44,989 bases of DNA, taken from NCBI GenBank assembly GCA_009801015.1, contig VHZZ01000138.1, positions 4,962-49,950 on the forward strand. The letters run 5' to 3'. Source of the DNA: Silene noctiflora. Lineage: Eukaryota > Streptophyta > Magnoliopsida > Caryophyllales > Caryophyllaceae. Positions 1-12,255 of this stretch are shown one piece after another (position 1 is the stretch's first letter; each line of letters starts with the position of its first letter). The position numbers and the translations under genes were made by a program. A model generated the notes under the pieces. It was not told where the DNA came from. It made no database searches and was given only the letters and a program-made list of their open reading frames with translations.

Positions 1-542
1 CCTCATGTATTCTTTTATATGAGATTTAAATATGTGATCACTATGATCGACAATTTGTGATCGCATTATTGTCGGGGACACTTTTCTCCAACATGAGGAT
101 GTAAGAGGGTTGGATAATATGTGGTATAAAATTCTATAGCTGTACTTTCTTGGCTTCTTTGCGCTTTATAGTGTTGTTGCCCATATTTGGCAGTGTGATT
201 TAGTGAGTATTAGCTTGCTGCGATAATGTACTATTTTGACCATCGCAAACCTCTGGTGTTGATGTCTTGCAGCAAGTTCTTCTAGGAAGATGTTTGGAAC
301 TTTGTCCAGTAGCTTAAAGTCCTTAAAACTTTTTTTTATTGTAAAATGGTTCAAAATTTAGAATTTTCACAAAAACTTGACATGATTAGCATGTTTAATG
401 ATTTTGATAAGTCAATACAAAAGGTTTCTGGGTACCAGTCAATTGTCAAACACGGCCATTGTTATTTTGCTTTGTTAGTGCTGTTTCTTAGGTATTCTGT
501 TGCTGTTGTATGGCTGATTTATTTTCTATATAATACATTCAG
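1..542 (+). other. Upstream intron of the HGH1-like gene
   Basis: This stretch is AT-rich and ends in an AG acceptor at 541-542, directly before the first recognisable coding exon. It has no open frame resembling the expected N-terminus of the protein, so the first exon most likely lies outside the window. The 66-codon open frame that runs into the exon here is intron read-through. Nothing else is seen. Confidence 0.6.
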
Positions 543-3500
543 GTAAAGAGGGCAGCTGTAGACATTGTTCGTGGATTGACTGGGTCTGAAGACGGTATGC
601 AATCCCTGGCTAAATATTCCAAAATCCTGCTGACTAAACTATCTCATCTTTTAGGCGATCCCAAGGTAAATTCAACTCTTCTATTTTATCTCTTCATCAT
701 TATTTCACAAAAGTTTGGTAGCTTGTTTGCTTAATGCCTGTGTATTAAACTGCTATCACCATCATGACATGTATAAGCCCTGGCAGCTTGGAGCAATTAT
801 ATTGAATAGTGAAATATAAACTCTTCTTTTCATCTTTTCTTGTCCTTCACTTCCCAAAAAGCGTTTCCTTAAATCCTATGTTGTATCAATTTTACAAGTC
901 CTAAAACAGAGAACTAGAGAAGCGGCCACTTGGGAAAACTATAATTGAAATATTGAACTAATGGCAGAAGTTCAAGCATTGCTACAACACCTTCCTTTGG
1001 GTGTTTGAGCTTATACAGATGTTGCAGAGTACATTTGGTCTATTTATTCTCTGCTGTTTTTGGGTGCCTTATGGTTAAAAGAGTAAAATCTGATAAACCT
1101 TTAGTAAGTTATGGTCGTTGTTTCACTGCCATATCTTGAAAATTTGAGTGGCGCACAACCTGTCACGTGATCCTCTGTTCAAGCCATAATAATCACCAAT
1201 ACTGCTTGGTTAAGTTGGTAATTGTAGCGCACAACCGGTGTTGCCTTGTTGGATATAATAAAATTTAACGTTAAATAATTTATGATGATGATGGGGATTT
1301 GAACCCCACCGGCCACCACTTCTACAAAACTTAAGCATAAAACCATTTTGACAACTTAATTTTTGTGCATATGAGGACTTAAAAATTAAAATAAACCATA
1401 TTTAAGGGTTCATCATGTAGGCTTGAAGCCGTTTACTTATTACTTTCTCTATTTTTCTTAAAATATGATAGTTCGCTAATACTTCTTCGTGTTTGTACAA
1501 TAATTTAGTTAAAAGGGTGTCCGTTTAATTACGTTAGTTATGTTTTTTTTTTTAAAAAAATTTAGTTACAAATTAGTAATTTTGCATTTATAGTCTTAAA
1601 AATCGATCGAGAAAATTAACGGTCGATATCAAAATTTTGGAGATTATCACGACCACATTTTAAATAAATGTTGCTTCATTTTAGTGAGATTATATCATGG
1701 CAATCCATGAGCATGATTAAATTTAGATTTAATAGAACGACAATGTTCATTAATCGTAGCGTAACGACGATCTCGTGATAAGGGGTACGAATAACAGGAA
1801 AACAAAACAAATTGTGCCCCCCATGTAGAAAAATCCTAGGTCCGCCACCGCACTTAGGTATGGTGTATTTTGACTACAAGAGTTGAATGCGACAGGGTGT
1901 CGGAGTGTTAGACATAGTTGTTTCACAAAAAGTTCCATGTTTCTTTTGGCTGAAAATGAAGTGTCGAAGTGCCGTGCTTCGGACAAGTGACACAGCAACT
2001 AAAAGTAAATAGTCGAGATCACAAAAGCCCCAGAAGCCAGAACATCAAAGATAGAAAAGCAAAACTAGGGAAACAGTAGCAAACATATCCAACAATCCTT
2101 TAATCTGTTTTGGTATACAAATACACCAAATTTAATACCGAAGCAAACATTAGAAAGCATGTTTATATAGACCGTTGTTTTGCAAAGAAGCTGAGAGATA
2201 CTGGTGGTTGATTTGTTTGTCATGCTCTTATCTGTATCTCTTGACTGTACCTATCCGCAGGAAGTCTCAGAACCTGCAGCAGAGTCTCTTATAAATTTGT
2301 CCCAGAATTCAGATCTAGCAGGGGAGATGGTATCGTTAGGACTGGTCAATACAGTCATGGAAATCTTATACAAGCCAGAGTCTCCTATCAAGAGATTGCT
2401 GGTTATGCTTTTGGTTAACCTCACTCAGCTTGACGCTGGTATTTCTTCCTTACTGCAGGTGTGTTGAGTTCTCTCTGTCGTTAACTTGTCTTCTGGTGTT
2501 TCTGTATCACCTATTTTTTTTTTCAAACGTAGAGCAGATATGTGTCCTTGCCAATGTTTCTTGGTTCTTCTGTTGTAAACCAAAATATTAACCGGACGGT
2601 ATTAGAGGCGAGCCTTTTTGTTTTGCATTGCCATGCTTTCCATAGGGAGGTTGTATTGATTTTTGCTGACTCTTGATAGTGGCTAGTTGGATAATGTAAC
2701 AAGGTTTCTTTATTTGTTACTTTTCCAAGCAGTCTTCTTATGTGTGTGTGTGTGTGTGGATCCTTAAGTTTGAAGTTTGTCGATGCTTTCAGATTGAGAA
2801 TGAGAAAATGCATGGGCTTTTCGTTATGAAGCTTGTGAGGTCATTTTGTAGAACACCTGATGAGAGACAAGGTATACATTTGCTCTTGTTTTCTTGTATT
2901 GTGGCTTTCTTCATATTACTCTTTATTATCTTTATTCTGCATTGCGATATTTTAGGTGATCCGTTTGAGCACGTTGGTTCTATTCTTACCAACATCTCGA
3001 AGAAAGAAGCAGGAAGGGAGGTTTTGTTGGACCCCAAACGTGGCCTTCTAAAGCAGATAATTATGCAATTTGATTCACCAAGTCCATTGCGGAAAAGGGG
3101 GGTATGTAGTTGAAAATTGCCAATATGACTTATTATGATTGGCAATTTGATTCACTAAAGAATGTACCTATTCTGATGTGCTAAACTGCTAATAATTTGC
3201 TGTAACTTAGTCGTGCCGCCCTTGTCATAGATAAAATTGTCAGAGATAAAAATATTGGTGTTGTAGACTAGATATTCATATATGTGGGTCATGATGTGCT
3301 CAGCATGCCTAACGAAAAGGCCGCCTTCTTCCCTTAATACTTTTATACCAAACTTATCTGTATACATTTGACTGTGGTGGTCAAACCGTCCGAACTACGT
3401 TACTCCACACTTCACTTGGTTGCGTGTGGCGTATACAACACTTGGAGTGTCTGTCGCACACGGCACTTTGACATTTCATTTTAGACCAAAAGATTGAAAA

Positions 3501-4821
3501 TTTTATGGAAAAAACCCGTATCCAACATTCTGAGTTCGGACACCGTGTCATGTCCAACACTAGCTGAATCGAAGTAACATAGGTTTACTCTTTGGTCATT
3601 AATTCTAAACTTCGTTCTTGATGATTTATCAAAACCACAAATTTCATCTAATCTTAAAAAGGTTATAGCTACTCTACATTGTGAGAAAATTTTTATCAAA
3701 GTTGTTTTCATTTGACCAGTATAGCCAAGTGGCTAAGATAGATATGAAGGTTAGAGTATTTGGGAATATTTCTTGAAGCTTGGCACTGATTTCGATTGTA
3801 ACCTCTTGGTTTCCAGGTCGCAGGAACTATCCGTAATTGCTGCTTTGATGCTGAAACTAAGTTGCCTAACTTGCTTTTAACATCAGAATTTTTGTGGCCT
3901 GCTCTACTTTTGCCAGTAGCTGGAAACAAGGTAAATATTAGTATTCAATTTCTGCCGGTTTATCGATAAATTTTAAAAAAGTGAACTGGTATATGCTATG
4001 AGACATTGGACAATTATGCTATACATCCTCTATTATATTGTTTTGGAGTTTACTTGCCTAGAGCCAAGAAAAATTATTTCGCAAATGGGGTATTTAATTT
4101 GGTTTTTGCATCTGCTTCAAGTGTTTTGTATTATTGTACTGTAATTTATGTATGGTTATGATTTGTTTATTATACCATTTACTCCAGATCTACAGTCAGG
4201 AAGATACATCCAAAATGCCTAGTGAACTTGCAAGTGCGTTATCGATTGAACGTGAACCTGTAACCGATACTGAGGTTCGCGTACAAGCAATTGAAGCAAT
4301 TTACCTGATTGTATTACAGGTAAATTTTCTAGTATAACCAGAATGATTTGTTTTGATTAGCCTTCTGGAAGTGTCTACTAAAATAGAAAAGTATTTTTCG
4401 CTAAACGAACAACATAGACTGACTTTCAGAATGCTTTGACAGTTGACACTACGAGCTAGATTTATCTGAGTGGGTTCAACGAAATTTTTGATTAAAATTT
4501 GTAGTCTTTTCAGTAATATGTAGATTATGAAACATTTTGCTTTTACATGTATGAATCTTTAACATTTTAATGGTATTGCAGGAGGCTGGTAGAAGAGCGT
4601 TTTGGTCAATAAATGGTCCACGGATACTACAGCTCGGGTATGAAGATGAAGAAGATCCTAAAGTTATGGAAGCCTATGAGCGAGCTGGTGCTCTGGTAAT
4701 TTGCTTTCTTCCCTCTTTTTTTTTTGATATTTTATTTTAAACATCTGATTTGAATGGCAGCCTACTTATACTGAATCTTTCATGGTATTTTCAGTTGATT
4801 GACAGCAGTGGCATTGAATGA
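543..4821 (+). CDS. HGH1: HGH1-like armadillo protein, 3' part of the gene
   Basis: Eight coding exons join in phase: 543-665, 2261-2458, 2793-2871, 2956-3101, 3817-3930, 4188-4319, 4582-4695 and 4795-4821 (TGA). They give 310 residues. HGH1 (FAM203) proteins are armadillo-repeat factors; in yeast HGH1 helps fold translation elongation factor eEF2 in the cytosol. The visible signature runs from AAVDIVRGLTGSEDG near the start, through VAGTIRNCCFD and NKIYSQEDTSKMP, to EAGRRAFWSINGPRILQ and YEDEEDPKVMEAYE, the conserved end of the family's DUF383/DUF384 regions. The N-terminal exon (roughly 20-40 residues) is missing off the left edge. The last exon has only eight codons. Intron 1 is 1.6 kb, AT-rich and probably holds old repeats. 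ORC6 follows 745 bp downstream on the same strand. The identification is firm; the exact last exon is less so. Confidence 0.9.
666..2260 (+). other. HGH1 intron 1 with decayed repeat sequence
   Basis: A 1.6-kb intron with no coding potential matching the gene. At about 1290-1310 the minus strand reads GGGGTTCAAATCCCC, like the T-arm or B box of a tRNA-derived SINE, but I cannot find a matching A box at the right distance. Around 1815-1850 there is a short 'GCCCCCC...TCCGCCACCG' stretch like the terminal regions of plant hAT elements. Both are probably old, eroded insertions. Confidence 0.35.
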
Positions 4822-5432
4822 GATGTTAGCGTCATCAAATTATTAGATGCTTCATCTCAGCAGCCAGCGCCTCGTCTTCAGAAGCCAGAACTCAGAAGGA
4901 TGATTCTTCTGCTACTGTGTTATGTAGTTACCTTCACGGTATATTTAAGGATTTGGCCTCGACTTCATATAGCTGTGGTTCACATTGTACCTTGTTTTGT
5001 CTTGAAAACAAAGTGTTGTATTTGAGAAGATGAACGCGTCTTACAGAGTTACAGAAAGCAAATTTCCTCACGAATGGTGAAGGCCAAAAGTCCCTTAACT
5101 CGAGACATTAACATTATATCACCTTATCCCTAGACGTGCTACCTCTAAGGAGAAGAGGTGGGATGACGTCCGATTTGGGACGCACAACCTCAACTCTCAG
5201 AACATTTGTGAACATTAAGTACAGTACATTACACGTAAAATTTTAGATAACGACAAGAAAATGAGAGTGATTGTGAATTTTGGGCCGATAATTATGTACC
5301 AAACTGCGATAACGCTCGTGGTACATTAAGCCTAAAGTTCCAACAATCTCTCTTAAACCACCGAATAAGGCCGGACTTACTTAAAACGGTTTTACACTAA
5401 ATTACCGTAAAGCTAAGATAATAATAAGTTTG

Positions 5433-5475
5433 CCGCGAAATGAATGGCGCTTTAAATTTCGAAAACTTTCCCGCC
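5433..5475 (+). promoter_or_regulatory. Two E2F-type sites upstream of ORC6
   Basis: TTTCCCGCC at 5467-5475 is a full match to the E2F/DP consensus, 91 bp before the ORC6 start codon. CCGCGAAA at 5433-5440 is a second site on the opposite strand (TTTCGCGG). Plant pre-replication-complex genes are known E2F targets expressed at G1/S, so the position fits. Binding here is inferred. Confidence 0.7.
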
Positions 5476-5565
5476 ATAAAAATCACCCTTCAAAAATGAA
5501 TGCCTTCATCATTTCAACCCTAATTTCATCTTCGTCTCTGATTCAATCTCACATTTTATCATCAA

Positions 5566-8500
5566 ATGGATATTACTGAAGTCGCCAAAAAACTCGGCCT
5601 CGCCGACAACAAACCCGTTATCCGAAAAGCAGCCGAGTTTCGCCGTCTTTCCGATGTTAAATTCGATTCTTCCGCCATCGGCCTTGTAATTAATTTTTCT
5701 TCTTCTTCCCCTTTCCGATTTTTCATCAAAAGACCTAATTTTTTAAATCTTTTCTGATTTTGTGTTTTAATGATTTCAGGGTGAGATTTGTAAGGCGATC
5801 ATTTGTTTAGAAATCGCCGCAAACAAGTGAGTTCAGTTCATCTCAATTTTAACCTAATTGTTTTAATTAATGACTTCAATATCATTTCAATTGATTTGGG
5901 GATTTGTTGAATTTGGTTGTGTGTATAGATATGAGATTATATTTGATCGACAAAGTGCAATACGATTAAGCGGGATGTCGGAAAAAGCGTACACTAGATC
6001 ATTCAATTCCTTGATAAATATCCTTGATGTCAAGTGGGTTATCTTCTTCTTGTGTTTTTAGATTTGTTTCGATTGCGATTTTTGAGAGGATGAAATGTTG
6101 AATGGAGTTTATGCATTGTAGGAATAATTTGGATATTAGAGAATTGGCGATTCAGTTCGGATGTGTTAGGATCATTCCGATTGTGAGAAAAGGATTAAAA
6201 CTGTAAGTGCTCACTATACCGAAAAAGTGTTGAATTGCCCGTCTAATGTTTGTCGAATTACCTCAATGAATGGTTTTGTTGAATCAAGATTTCAAGTATT
6301 AGTTATGCCTTATACTTCCTCTGTCCTAATCGTTTGTTTACCTTTGATTAAAATACCCGTCAAAAAGAATAAGAAAGGTAAACAAATGATTGGGATTTGG
6401 GATGGAGGGAGTAATGTTTTGGTGCAAATGGTTGTGCAGTCGTACTAAGATGTGTTTGAATATTTGAGGACTGGCCTATATTTTGATTGCATTTTTATTG
6501 ATTTGTAGCTATCGTTTAGAGCGCGTATTAATATAATACTTGGAAGGCAATGGGAGGGGATGGAGGGAAGGGAAATGGTGGGTTTGGGGAATGGATAAAT
6601 GCTGTTTTTCTTCAAAATCTTTCCTATGTTTGTCGCATTACCTCAATGAAAGGCTTTGTTCATTCATTTATTTGTCATGTCGTATGATGTCTTGTTAGAC
6701 ATGATTGTAGACTTCTACAAGGGTGTGTAAATAAATGAGGACCGGCACCTATGTTTGGACTGCATTTTTCGTTCATTTATAGCTATCATTTGGAGTCTTG
6801 TATGGGTAGGATATTTGGAGTGAAGGGAAGGGGATGGAGGTAACAGAAATGGAGGGTTCGGGGAATGGAGGAATGTTATGTTTCTTCTGAACCTCTCCTA
6901 CATTTAAAGGCCTTGACTTGACTTAGAGGTAGGAAAATGCACCCAAAATGCTAACAAACATGTTAAACTCCATCCTCCCTTTCTTTCCAAATCAATCTAT
7001 CGTCATTCAGACGGAGGTATTTACTTCATTTTTGTATAGATTATTGCGTATTCCATTGTGCAAGTGAAAACCATGTTGGAAGTGTAAGAATGCAGCAATT
7101 GAGAGTCTAATTAGATGTTGTATTGATTACAGTTACAAAGAGAGGTTCTTCGCTTCTCTTCCGGCTAGCAGGCGTGCTAGCACTGATTTCAGTCGACCCG
7201 TGTTTCTCGGTGTAGCATTTTATTTATGTGCCAAAAAGCACAAGGTACATGCTCCTCAACTTTTTTTTATCCAATCTTAAGTATGTAATATGTGTAAATA
7301 TACTATGTTTACATGATTGATCCCTGTTTTGTTCCTACAGCTTAAGGCCGACAAAGTAAAGTTGATCGAACTTTGTGGTGCTTCAGAAGCTGAATTTTCC
7401 AGTGTAAGCGATTACTGATCCATACTAAAGCGCTTCATTCCTCGTTTACCTCCAACTGGATAATTTTTTTTTAGCGATGTGTAAGTAACAGAGATTCATA
7501 TGTAGGTTTCTAATTCGATGAAGGACCTCTGTCACGATGTTTTTGGAGTATTGAATGAAAAGAAAGATCCCAAAGAAGTGAAAGGGAACAGAGGTAACAC
7601 TCGTCCTCAAACTTGTAGATTTGTATTTGTGGACTGAAAAGAAAGATTCTTATGATGATATTTTATAATTGCAGAACTATTGGATGTTTTTCCTGAGAAA
7701 AGGGGTTATGAGGATGGTGGATACATGTCAGATGAAGAAAAAGAGGTACTTTCCCTTGTGTTATTATGCTAAATTAAACCTTAGATAGGTTTGGTCTTCG
7801 ATTTTCATTGTGAGCAATATACTTAAGAACCCTTGATGTCTTGGTCTAGAGGCAAAGAGTAAAAGCCTGTGGATAATAGGTAGCTGATTCAAATTCCCCT
7901 CCCCTTGTATGATACTGGCAATCTTCATTCTCACCATTGTCTGTCAAGTGTCAATTAGGCATTGCTTAGATTAGTAATTCGGCATGTACCTTTGTCCTAC
8001 ATTCTAAATTACAAGGATAGATTGTAACTAATTCATATCCACCTGGTGACATTCTAATTAGGATCCAACTTATCTTCAGCTTTTGAGTTCAGCTGAAGAA
8101 CACTTTCTTATGATCCCAACACATTTCTCGAGCTGATAATAACTTCATTTTGTAACCTCGCTTGTCTTCCACTTAAAACATAATGTACAATGAGGAAGAA
8201 CTCTGAAGCATCGACGCTAAGTCGCTAATCCGAGTGATCCTATCTACATTATTAATTAAGTGGATAAGTCACTGTTGATTTGCAATTAGGTGTGATCTCA
8301 GTTTGTAAACAAAAAAATTCCACAATATAACCTGGTATGTAAAGATTGGTAGGTATGCTATGATCATGTGCTTCTTTGCTTGCAATGGTAGAATTTTGTA
8401 CTCGTGGGAAGAAGCCTGGCTCCTGCTGCTTATTTAAATCATAATCCGTATACATTTTAGTACATAACTATCTCTTGTGCCTCCTTTTATCAATGGTTGA

Positions 8501-8992
8501 TCAGCGAATATTTCTAACCTGAGGTCAAGGGATCAAACATTAGGCGCCCTTAGTTTGTGCTTCATGATCCGCCAATGTGTGCTCATGATCTATTATCTGA
8601 TATAACTCAAAACACAAGCTCTTAAGCTTATCCTGAAAGTTCAAAGAAAAGTCAAGGCAAGAAAGACACTGATAGAGTAACACCTCTGTTAACATTTTGT
8701 GCAGTCTTCGCACTACAAGAAACGCAAACAAATGGAGAAGCATGCTTACGATGGCTGGAAATCGAATGTAATATCATCAATCGAAAAGGACAAGGATAAG
8801 AATGGTATGCTTATTAATGCTCTATACATTTGCAAATTGCAATGAAAAATCTTGGGTAATTTGGTTCTTAAAATGTCATTTATGTTCCTAAACACATTTT
8901 CTTTTTCAGTTGCTACCAAGCGAACTAAGCAAGCGAAGTTGAGCTTTCCTACAGTCACCAGCAAACACGATTCCCAGGATTTATTCACATAA
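5566..8992 (+). CDS. ORC6: Origin recognition complex subunit 6
   Basis: Ten exons join in phase to a 289-residue protein: 5566-5685, 5780-5826, 5929-6033, 6122-6202, 7133-7244, 7341-7403, 7506-7593, 7675-7745, 8705-8804 and 8910-8992 (TAA). Arabidopsis ORC6 is about the same length. ORC6 is the smallest subunit of the nuclear complex that marks replication origins and loads MCM helicase; it is built on TFIIB/cyclin-like folds. Diagnostic segments are MDITEVAKKLGLADNKPVIR at the start, GEICKAIICLEIAAN, LSGMSEKAYTRSFNSL, FASLPASRRASTDFSRPVF and FYLCAKKHKLKADKVKLIE. The C-terminus is basic and ends in a conserved KQAKLSFPTV-like stretch. Introns 4 (930 bp) and 8 (959 bp) carry repeats. The upstream E2F sites suggest S-phase expression. 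All splice phases agree, so the model is considered complete. Confidence 0.95.
6240..6912 (+). repeat. Diverged tandem duplication in ORC6 intron 4
   Basis: Two segments repeat in the same order. 'ATGTTTGTCG.ATTACCTCAA' occurs at 6246 and 6626. A block from a 'GAGGAC' motif through a G-rich 'GGGGATGGAGG' stretch occurs at about 6466-6600 and 6737-6870. Allowing for the 101-bp MITE at 6313-6413, which only the first copy has, the period is about 275-280 bp. The copies are clearly diverged. The MITE therefore landed after the duplication, or was lost from copy two. Confidence 0.6.
6313..6413. mobile_element. Stowaway-like MITE in ORC6 intron 4
   Basis: The element runs from TACTTCCTCTGTCC to GGATGGAGGGAGTA, with inner inverted repeats CGTTTGTTTACCTTT and AAAGGTAAACAAATG. 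It is bounded by TA at both ends, the target of Tc1/mariner (Stowaway) elements. It is 101 bp with no coding capacity. Relatives lie at 23004-23155 and 40627-40722. Confidence 0.8.
7830..7925 (+). mobile_element. Degraded tRNA-derived SINE head in ORC6 intron 8
   Basis: TTGGTCTAGAGGCAAAGA at 7841 resembles a polymerase III A box and GATTCAAATTCCCC at 7886 a B box, about 35-40 bp apart as in tRNA heads. It does not fold as a working tRNA. No clear tail or target duplication was found, so the ends are approximate. Confidence 0.4.
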
Positions 8993-9987
8993 GACATAGG
9001 TACATTCTTGTCAATCCACCAAAATTTTTGGAATCAAATTGATTCAGGAACACCAAAAGTATTTATCCAAGACGGTTTTACATAATTATCATTGTAAAAC
9101 CTTAGGTTCTTCATTGACCAAAATACCCTATTAAAAAAATCATTTTAGCAGCTACCAAATTTGTATTATGGGTATGAGGGTCTTTTATGGATACTTTTGC
9201 TGCAATATCTTGGTGTAAAACTGTGTTCCAAGAGATTTCCTGCAAATGGTGTTTATGTAACATGACTGACAGAAGTTTCAGTAATTGAAAATTATTTGGC
9301 ATTCTAATGTTTTTGTATAGTTTTAAAATTGAAAATTATTTGGCATTCTAATGTTTTTGTATAGTTTTAGATAAGGTATTTTGCTGCTGTAAAACTCAGT
9401 ATGATTGACTTCAAACTGCATGTGCTAAATTCTAGAATGCAGACAAATAATTTTATGTTTAATTAGTTGCAGGCATTAGTATGATTAGTGGCCTAATCAT
9501 TGGATAATTCTAGTTATTTTGGAAATGAATCCATTTTAGCAAAAGAGGAATAACAGGTACATCTCAGATCTCAATTTATCTGAGATAAACATGTTTATGT
9601 TAACATTATACCTGGCAGAATGTAGATCTGGGAATGTTCTGGTTTTAATAATTTTTTAACTCATGCATAATCTATGTTATATTCTGACTCTTTAGTCCGA
9701 CACTTGGATACGCACTTGTGTCGGATACTTTTAAAAGAGTCCGAGTAACATAATGCATAATAGCATCAAAGATGAATAGATGTTGAAAAGATGCTATGGA
9801 ATTTCTTTCACTATTGAGTACAAGTGTACAAGTTTCGTATTATATCACTCGTTATATGAGAGCATTATTCTAATATTTTATTTTTCTAAGTCGTTTATTT
9901 TTAGCGCTTTTGTTTCCTCATTTTGTAAACTAATTTCATATTTGTCTTCATTAAAATAAATTCACATAAGATCAAACTATGCATGCT
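8993..9987 (+). other. ORC6 3' flank
   Basis: Likely the ORC6 3' UTR followed by intergenic DNA. It contains the 44-bp duplication listed at 9284-9369. About 9695-9755 there is a TCCGACAC...GTGTCGGA inverted pair that could form a hairpin. No gene is seen. Confidence 0.5.
9284..9369 (+). repeat. 44-bp direct duplication downstream of ORC6
   Basis: A block starting ATTGAAAATTATTTGGCATT is repeated with a 44-bp offset (9284-9325 and 9328-9369) and no visible mismatch. The perfect identity suggests a recent local slippage or repair event in the ORC6 3' flank. Confidence 0.85.
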
Positions 9988-10153
9988 TTGTTTTTCCATC
10001 CGGTTTAATTCTGATTCGAGCCGGGTAGAACCACTAGGGCGGTAAAGCTCTCCCTTATGAGTTTCAACACTGTTGCGTTCCCAGAGTTCGAACACGAGAC
10101 CTCTGGTTAAACTAGAACAATCCCTTACCAGTTGATCTAAGTGGTCATGGGTA
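9988..10153 (-). mobile_element. tRNA-derived SINE, family copy 1
   Basis: Read on the minus strand it begins near TTACCCATGACC, has an A-box-like TTAGATCAACTGG and a B-box-like GTTCGAACTC, and ends CCGGATGG followed by an A-rich tail. It closely matches the element at 21530-21699 over its whole length, including the non-tRNA part ending in CGGATGG. The 5' head is tRNA-like but lacks a proper cloverleaf. Ends are accurate to a few bases; no clear target duplication was found. Confidence 0.75.
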
Positions 10154-11903
10154 ACATCGTATTCCAAATTACCTTCTTTCACGCTTAATTAACAACGCTC
10201 TCCCTTATTTGTGACATATCACATACTTATTTTGTTGTCCAATGATATCATTTTCAACTATCGAAATGACCAACTTATATCCAATCAATTAACTAATTGT
10301 AATAACTCACCTAATTAACAAAATAAACAAACTTCCAAAAGCTTAATGTTGGATAATTTAATTAATTAACTAATATAATTATTAAGACGCTATCAAATCA
10401 ATTTATATTCAAATTAGTTAACCAACTAATATTCAAAGATGGACTAAATTTCATTTGCAAAATCCATTAACAAATCCATTTACATCATAATCAACCCACT
10501 CTACATAGTCAGTCTCAACTTCTCAATGACGGACAAAATCTTTCACAAGCTTGTGAGACAAATTCCCTTATTATAAAAGTCATAGCATTTAGGAGATTCT
10601 CATTGGCTCCTTAAATTTAGGAAGTTCGAAAAAACATATTCTCTTTTTCGCTGGTAAGACCCACGATCATGTCAACAACAATAATTATTCACTCTCTTTC
10701 ATACTTTCAATATTCACTCTATTTCCTACTTTTAATCCTCTCCTATTTTCTATTCTTTATTATACGACATATATATTATATATTATATGATTTTGTTTCA
10801 TATGATATGATGATGATAATTCTATATTATATGATACACTGATTAAATGATGATAATATAGACAAACAAATTCGTATCATTATACACCAAATTTAACATA
10901 ATAATATCTTCATGAAAAAAAAATCCATTAAAATTAATTATCGGGAAAAAAAAAATTATGAACAATTATTTTGCATGCGGAAAAAATTTTAATCATCGGG
11001 ACAGTTTTCGGCTTTATTTAATATATGTACTGTTTTTTCAATTGATTTTAACGGACCTATTTTCAGAGTCTCATTCTTTTGTTTACTTTAGATTAAAAAC
11101 ACATATAAATAATGTTCAGATCATATATTTTTATCGTCTACTATCCGACTTAAGGTTAAGACTAATCAATATCATCCAACATGGTACATAAGACAAATAT
11201 TTTACTTTTCCATGCGAAATGCTTTTGTTTTGCCTTATTCATCCTACTTATATATATTTGACCCGTCTTAAACTTGAGACAGATAGTGTCATATTAAATA
11301 AGAATTTGTGTATTTTTATAATGTCGAACTAATACGTTGTTTTTACTTACGTCTAAGTTAAGCGTATAATTTCTCTTTACTTTCAGTATAACTGTAATCC
11401 TAAAATCATATTTTAATAAATATATTCACCTCCTTATTGATTTTTCAATTTTAATTTAATAAAATTCAACCCGTGCAGACATAAAACTAGTATAATATAA
11501 AGGGACAAGTGAAAAGGGTTACTGGTAGGACAAGTGAGAGAGGGATAAGAAAGGCCACAAGCTTGTGACCATCCCAAACGAGACGGAGTGACAGACTGAG
11601 TTAGTTATTATAAGTCGGCTAGTAAACATCCAAGTACGTAATCAAGCACACCATCTTCAATTGTTCCCTTCATCAAAACCCCACACCTTCAACAATCAAC
11701 ATCATAGACCATTCAAAATCCATAGGCCAATTCATCAATATTTTATATTTAAATATATTTAAATAACTAATAAAAAATGCCTAGTCAAACAATTCAAGCC
11801 CACAAATAAATACTTTGCTCACCTTATTTATAACAACCAAAACTTGAGACTCAATTGTTGAATATTTCCATCATCCACAAACTCGAACCCAAAGTTAAGC
11901 TAA
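10154..11903. other. AT-rich intergenic DNA, no gene seen
   Basis: Very AT-rich with TATAT-rich runs near 10760-10840. CACAAGCTTGTGA occurs at about 10546 and 11557 in opposing contexts and may mark the ends of an old DNA element of about 1 kb. CCCGTGC with CTAG at about 11471-11490 recalls a decayed Helitron end. The open frames here lack any recognisable product. Confidence 0.4.
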
Positions 11904-12255
11904 GTGGATTATACATTCGATGTACTACCACCAGTTTTATAGTTTTTGAGCATTATAAAAAAGTTTTTGAGTTTTGTTTTAAAAAATATGAGTTTTATTA
12001 TAAAGTTTATGAGTTTATTCACTTATACATTAAGCTCAAAAAATAAAAAAAAAAAACTCAAAAACATTATGTATAAGCATAGTTAAATCTGAGTTTTGAC
12101 GAAAAAAATTCAAATCTAACTTATAAAATAAGCTCAGAAAAAATACATATATGCTCAAAAACAAATAAATTTTGAGGTAATAAGCTCAGAAAAAATACAC
12201 ATATACTAAAAAAAAATAAAGATAAAGTCTGAGGTAATACATCCGATGTATGTTC
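11904..12255 (+). mobile_element. Palindrome-ended AT-rich MITE, copy A
   Basis: The left end reads TATACATTCGATGTACTACC and the right end GGTAATACATCCGATGTATG, so the termini are inverted repeats that are each nearly self-palindromic (TACATCCGATGTA). The inside is made of short 'AGCTCAAAAA' and 'TTTGAGTTT' phrases. At least three relatives share the ends and interior: 27912-28265 (inverted), 35135-35447 and 41435-41693. There is no coding capacity. The superfamily is uncertain; Mutator-like is a guess. Confidence 0.7.

Noticed and set aside
1750..1998. 82-codon minus-strand frame in HGH1 intron 1
   Set aside because: Located in an intron, no similarity to known proteins, and runs through hAT-end-like sequence.
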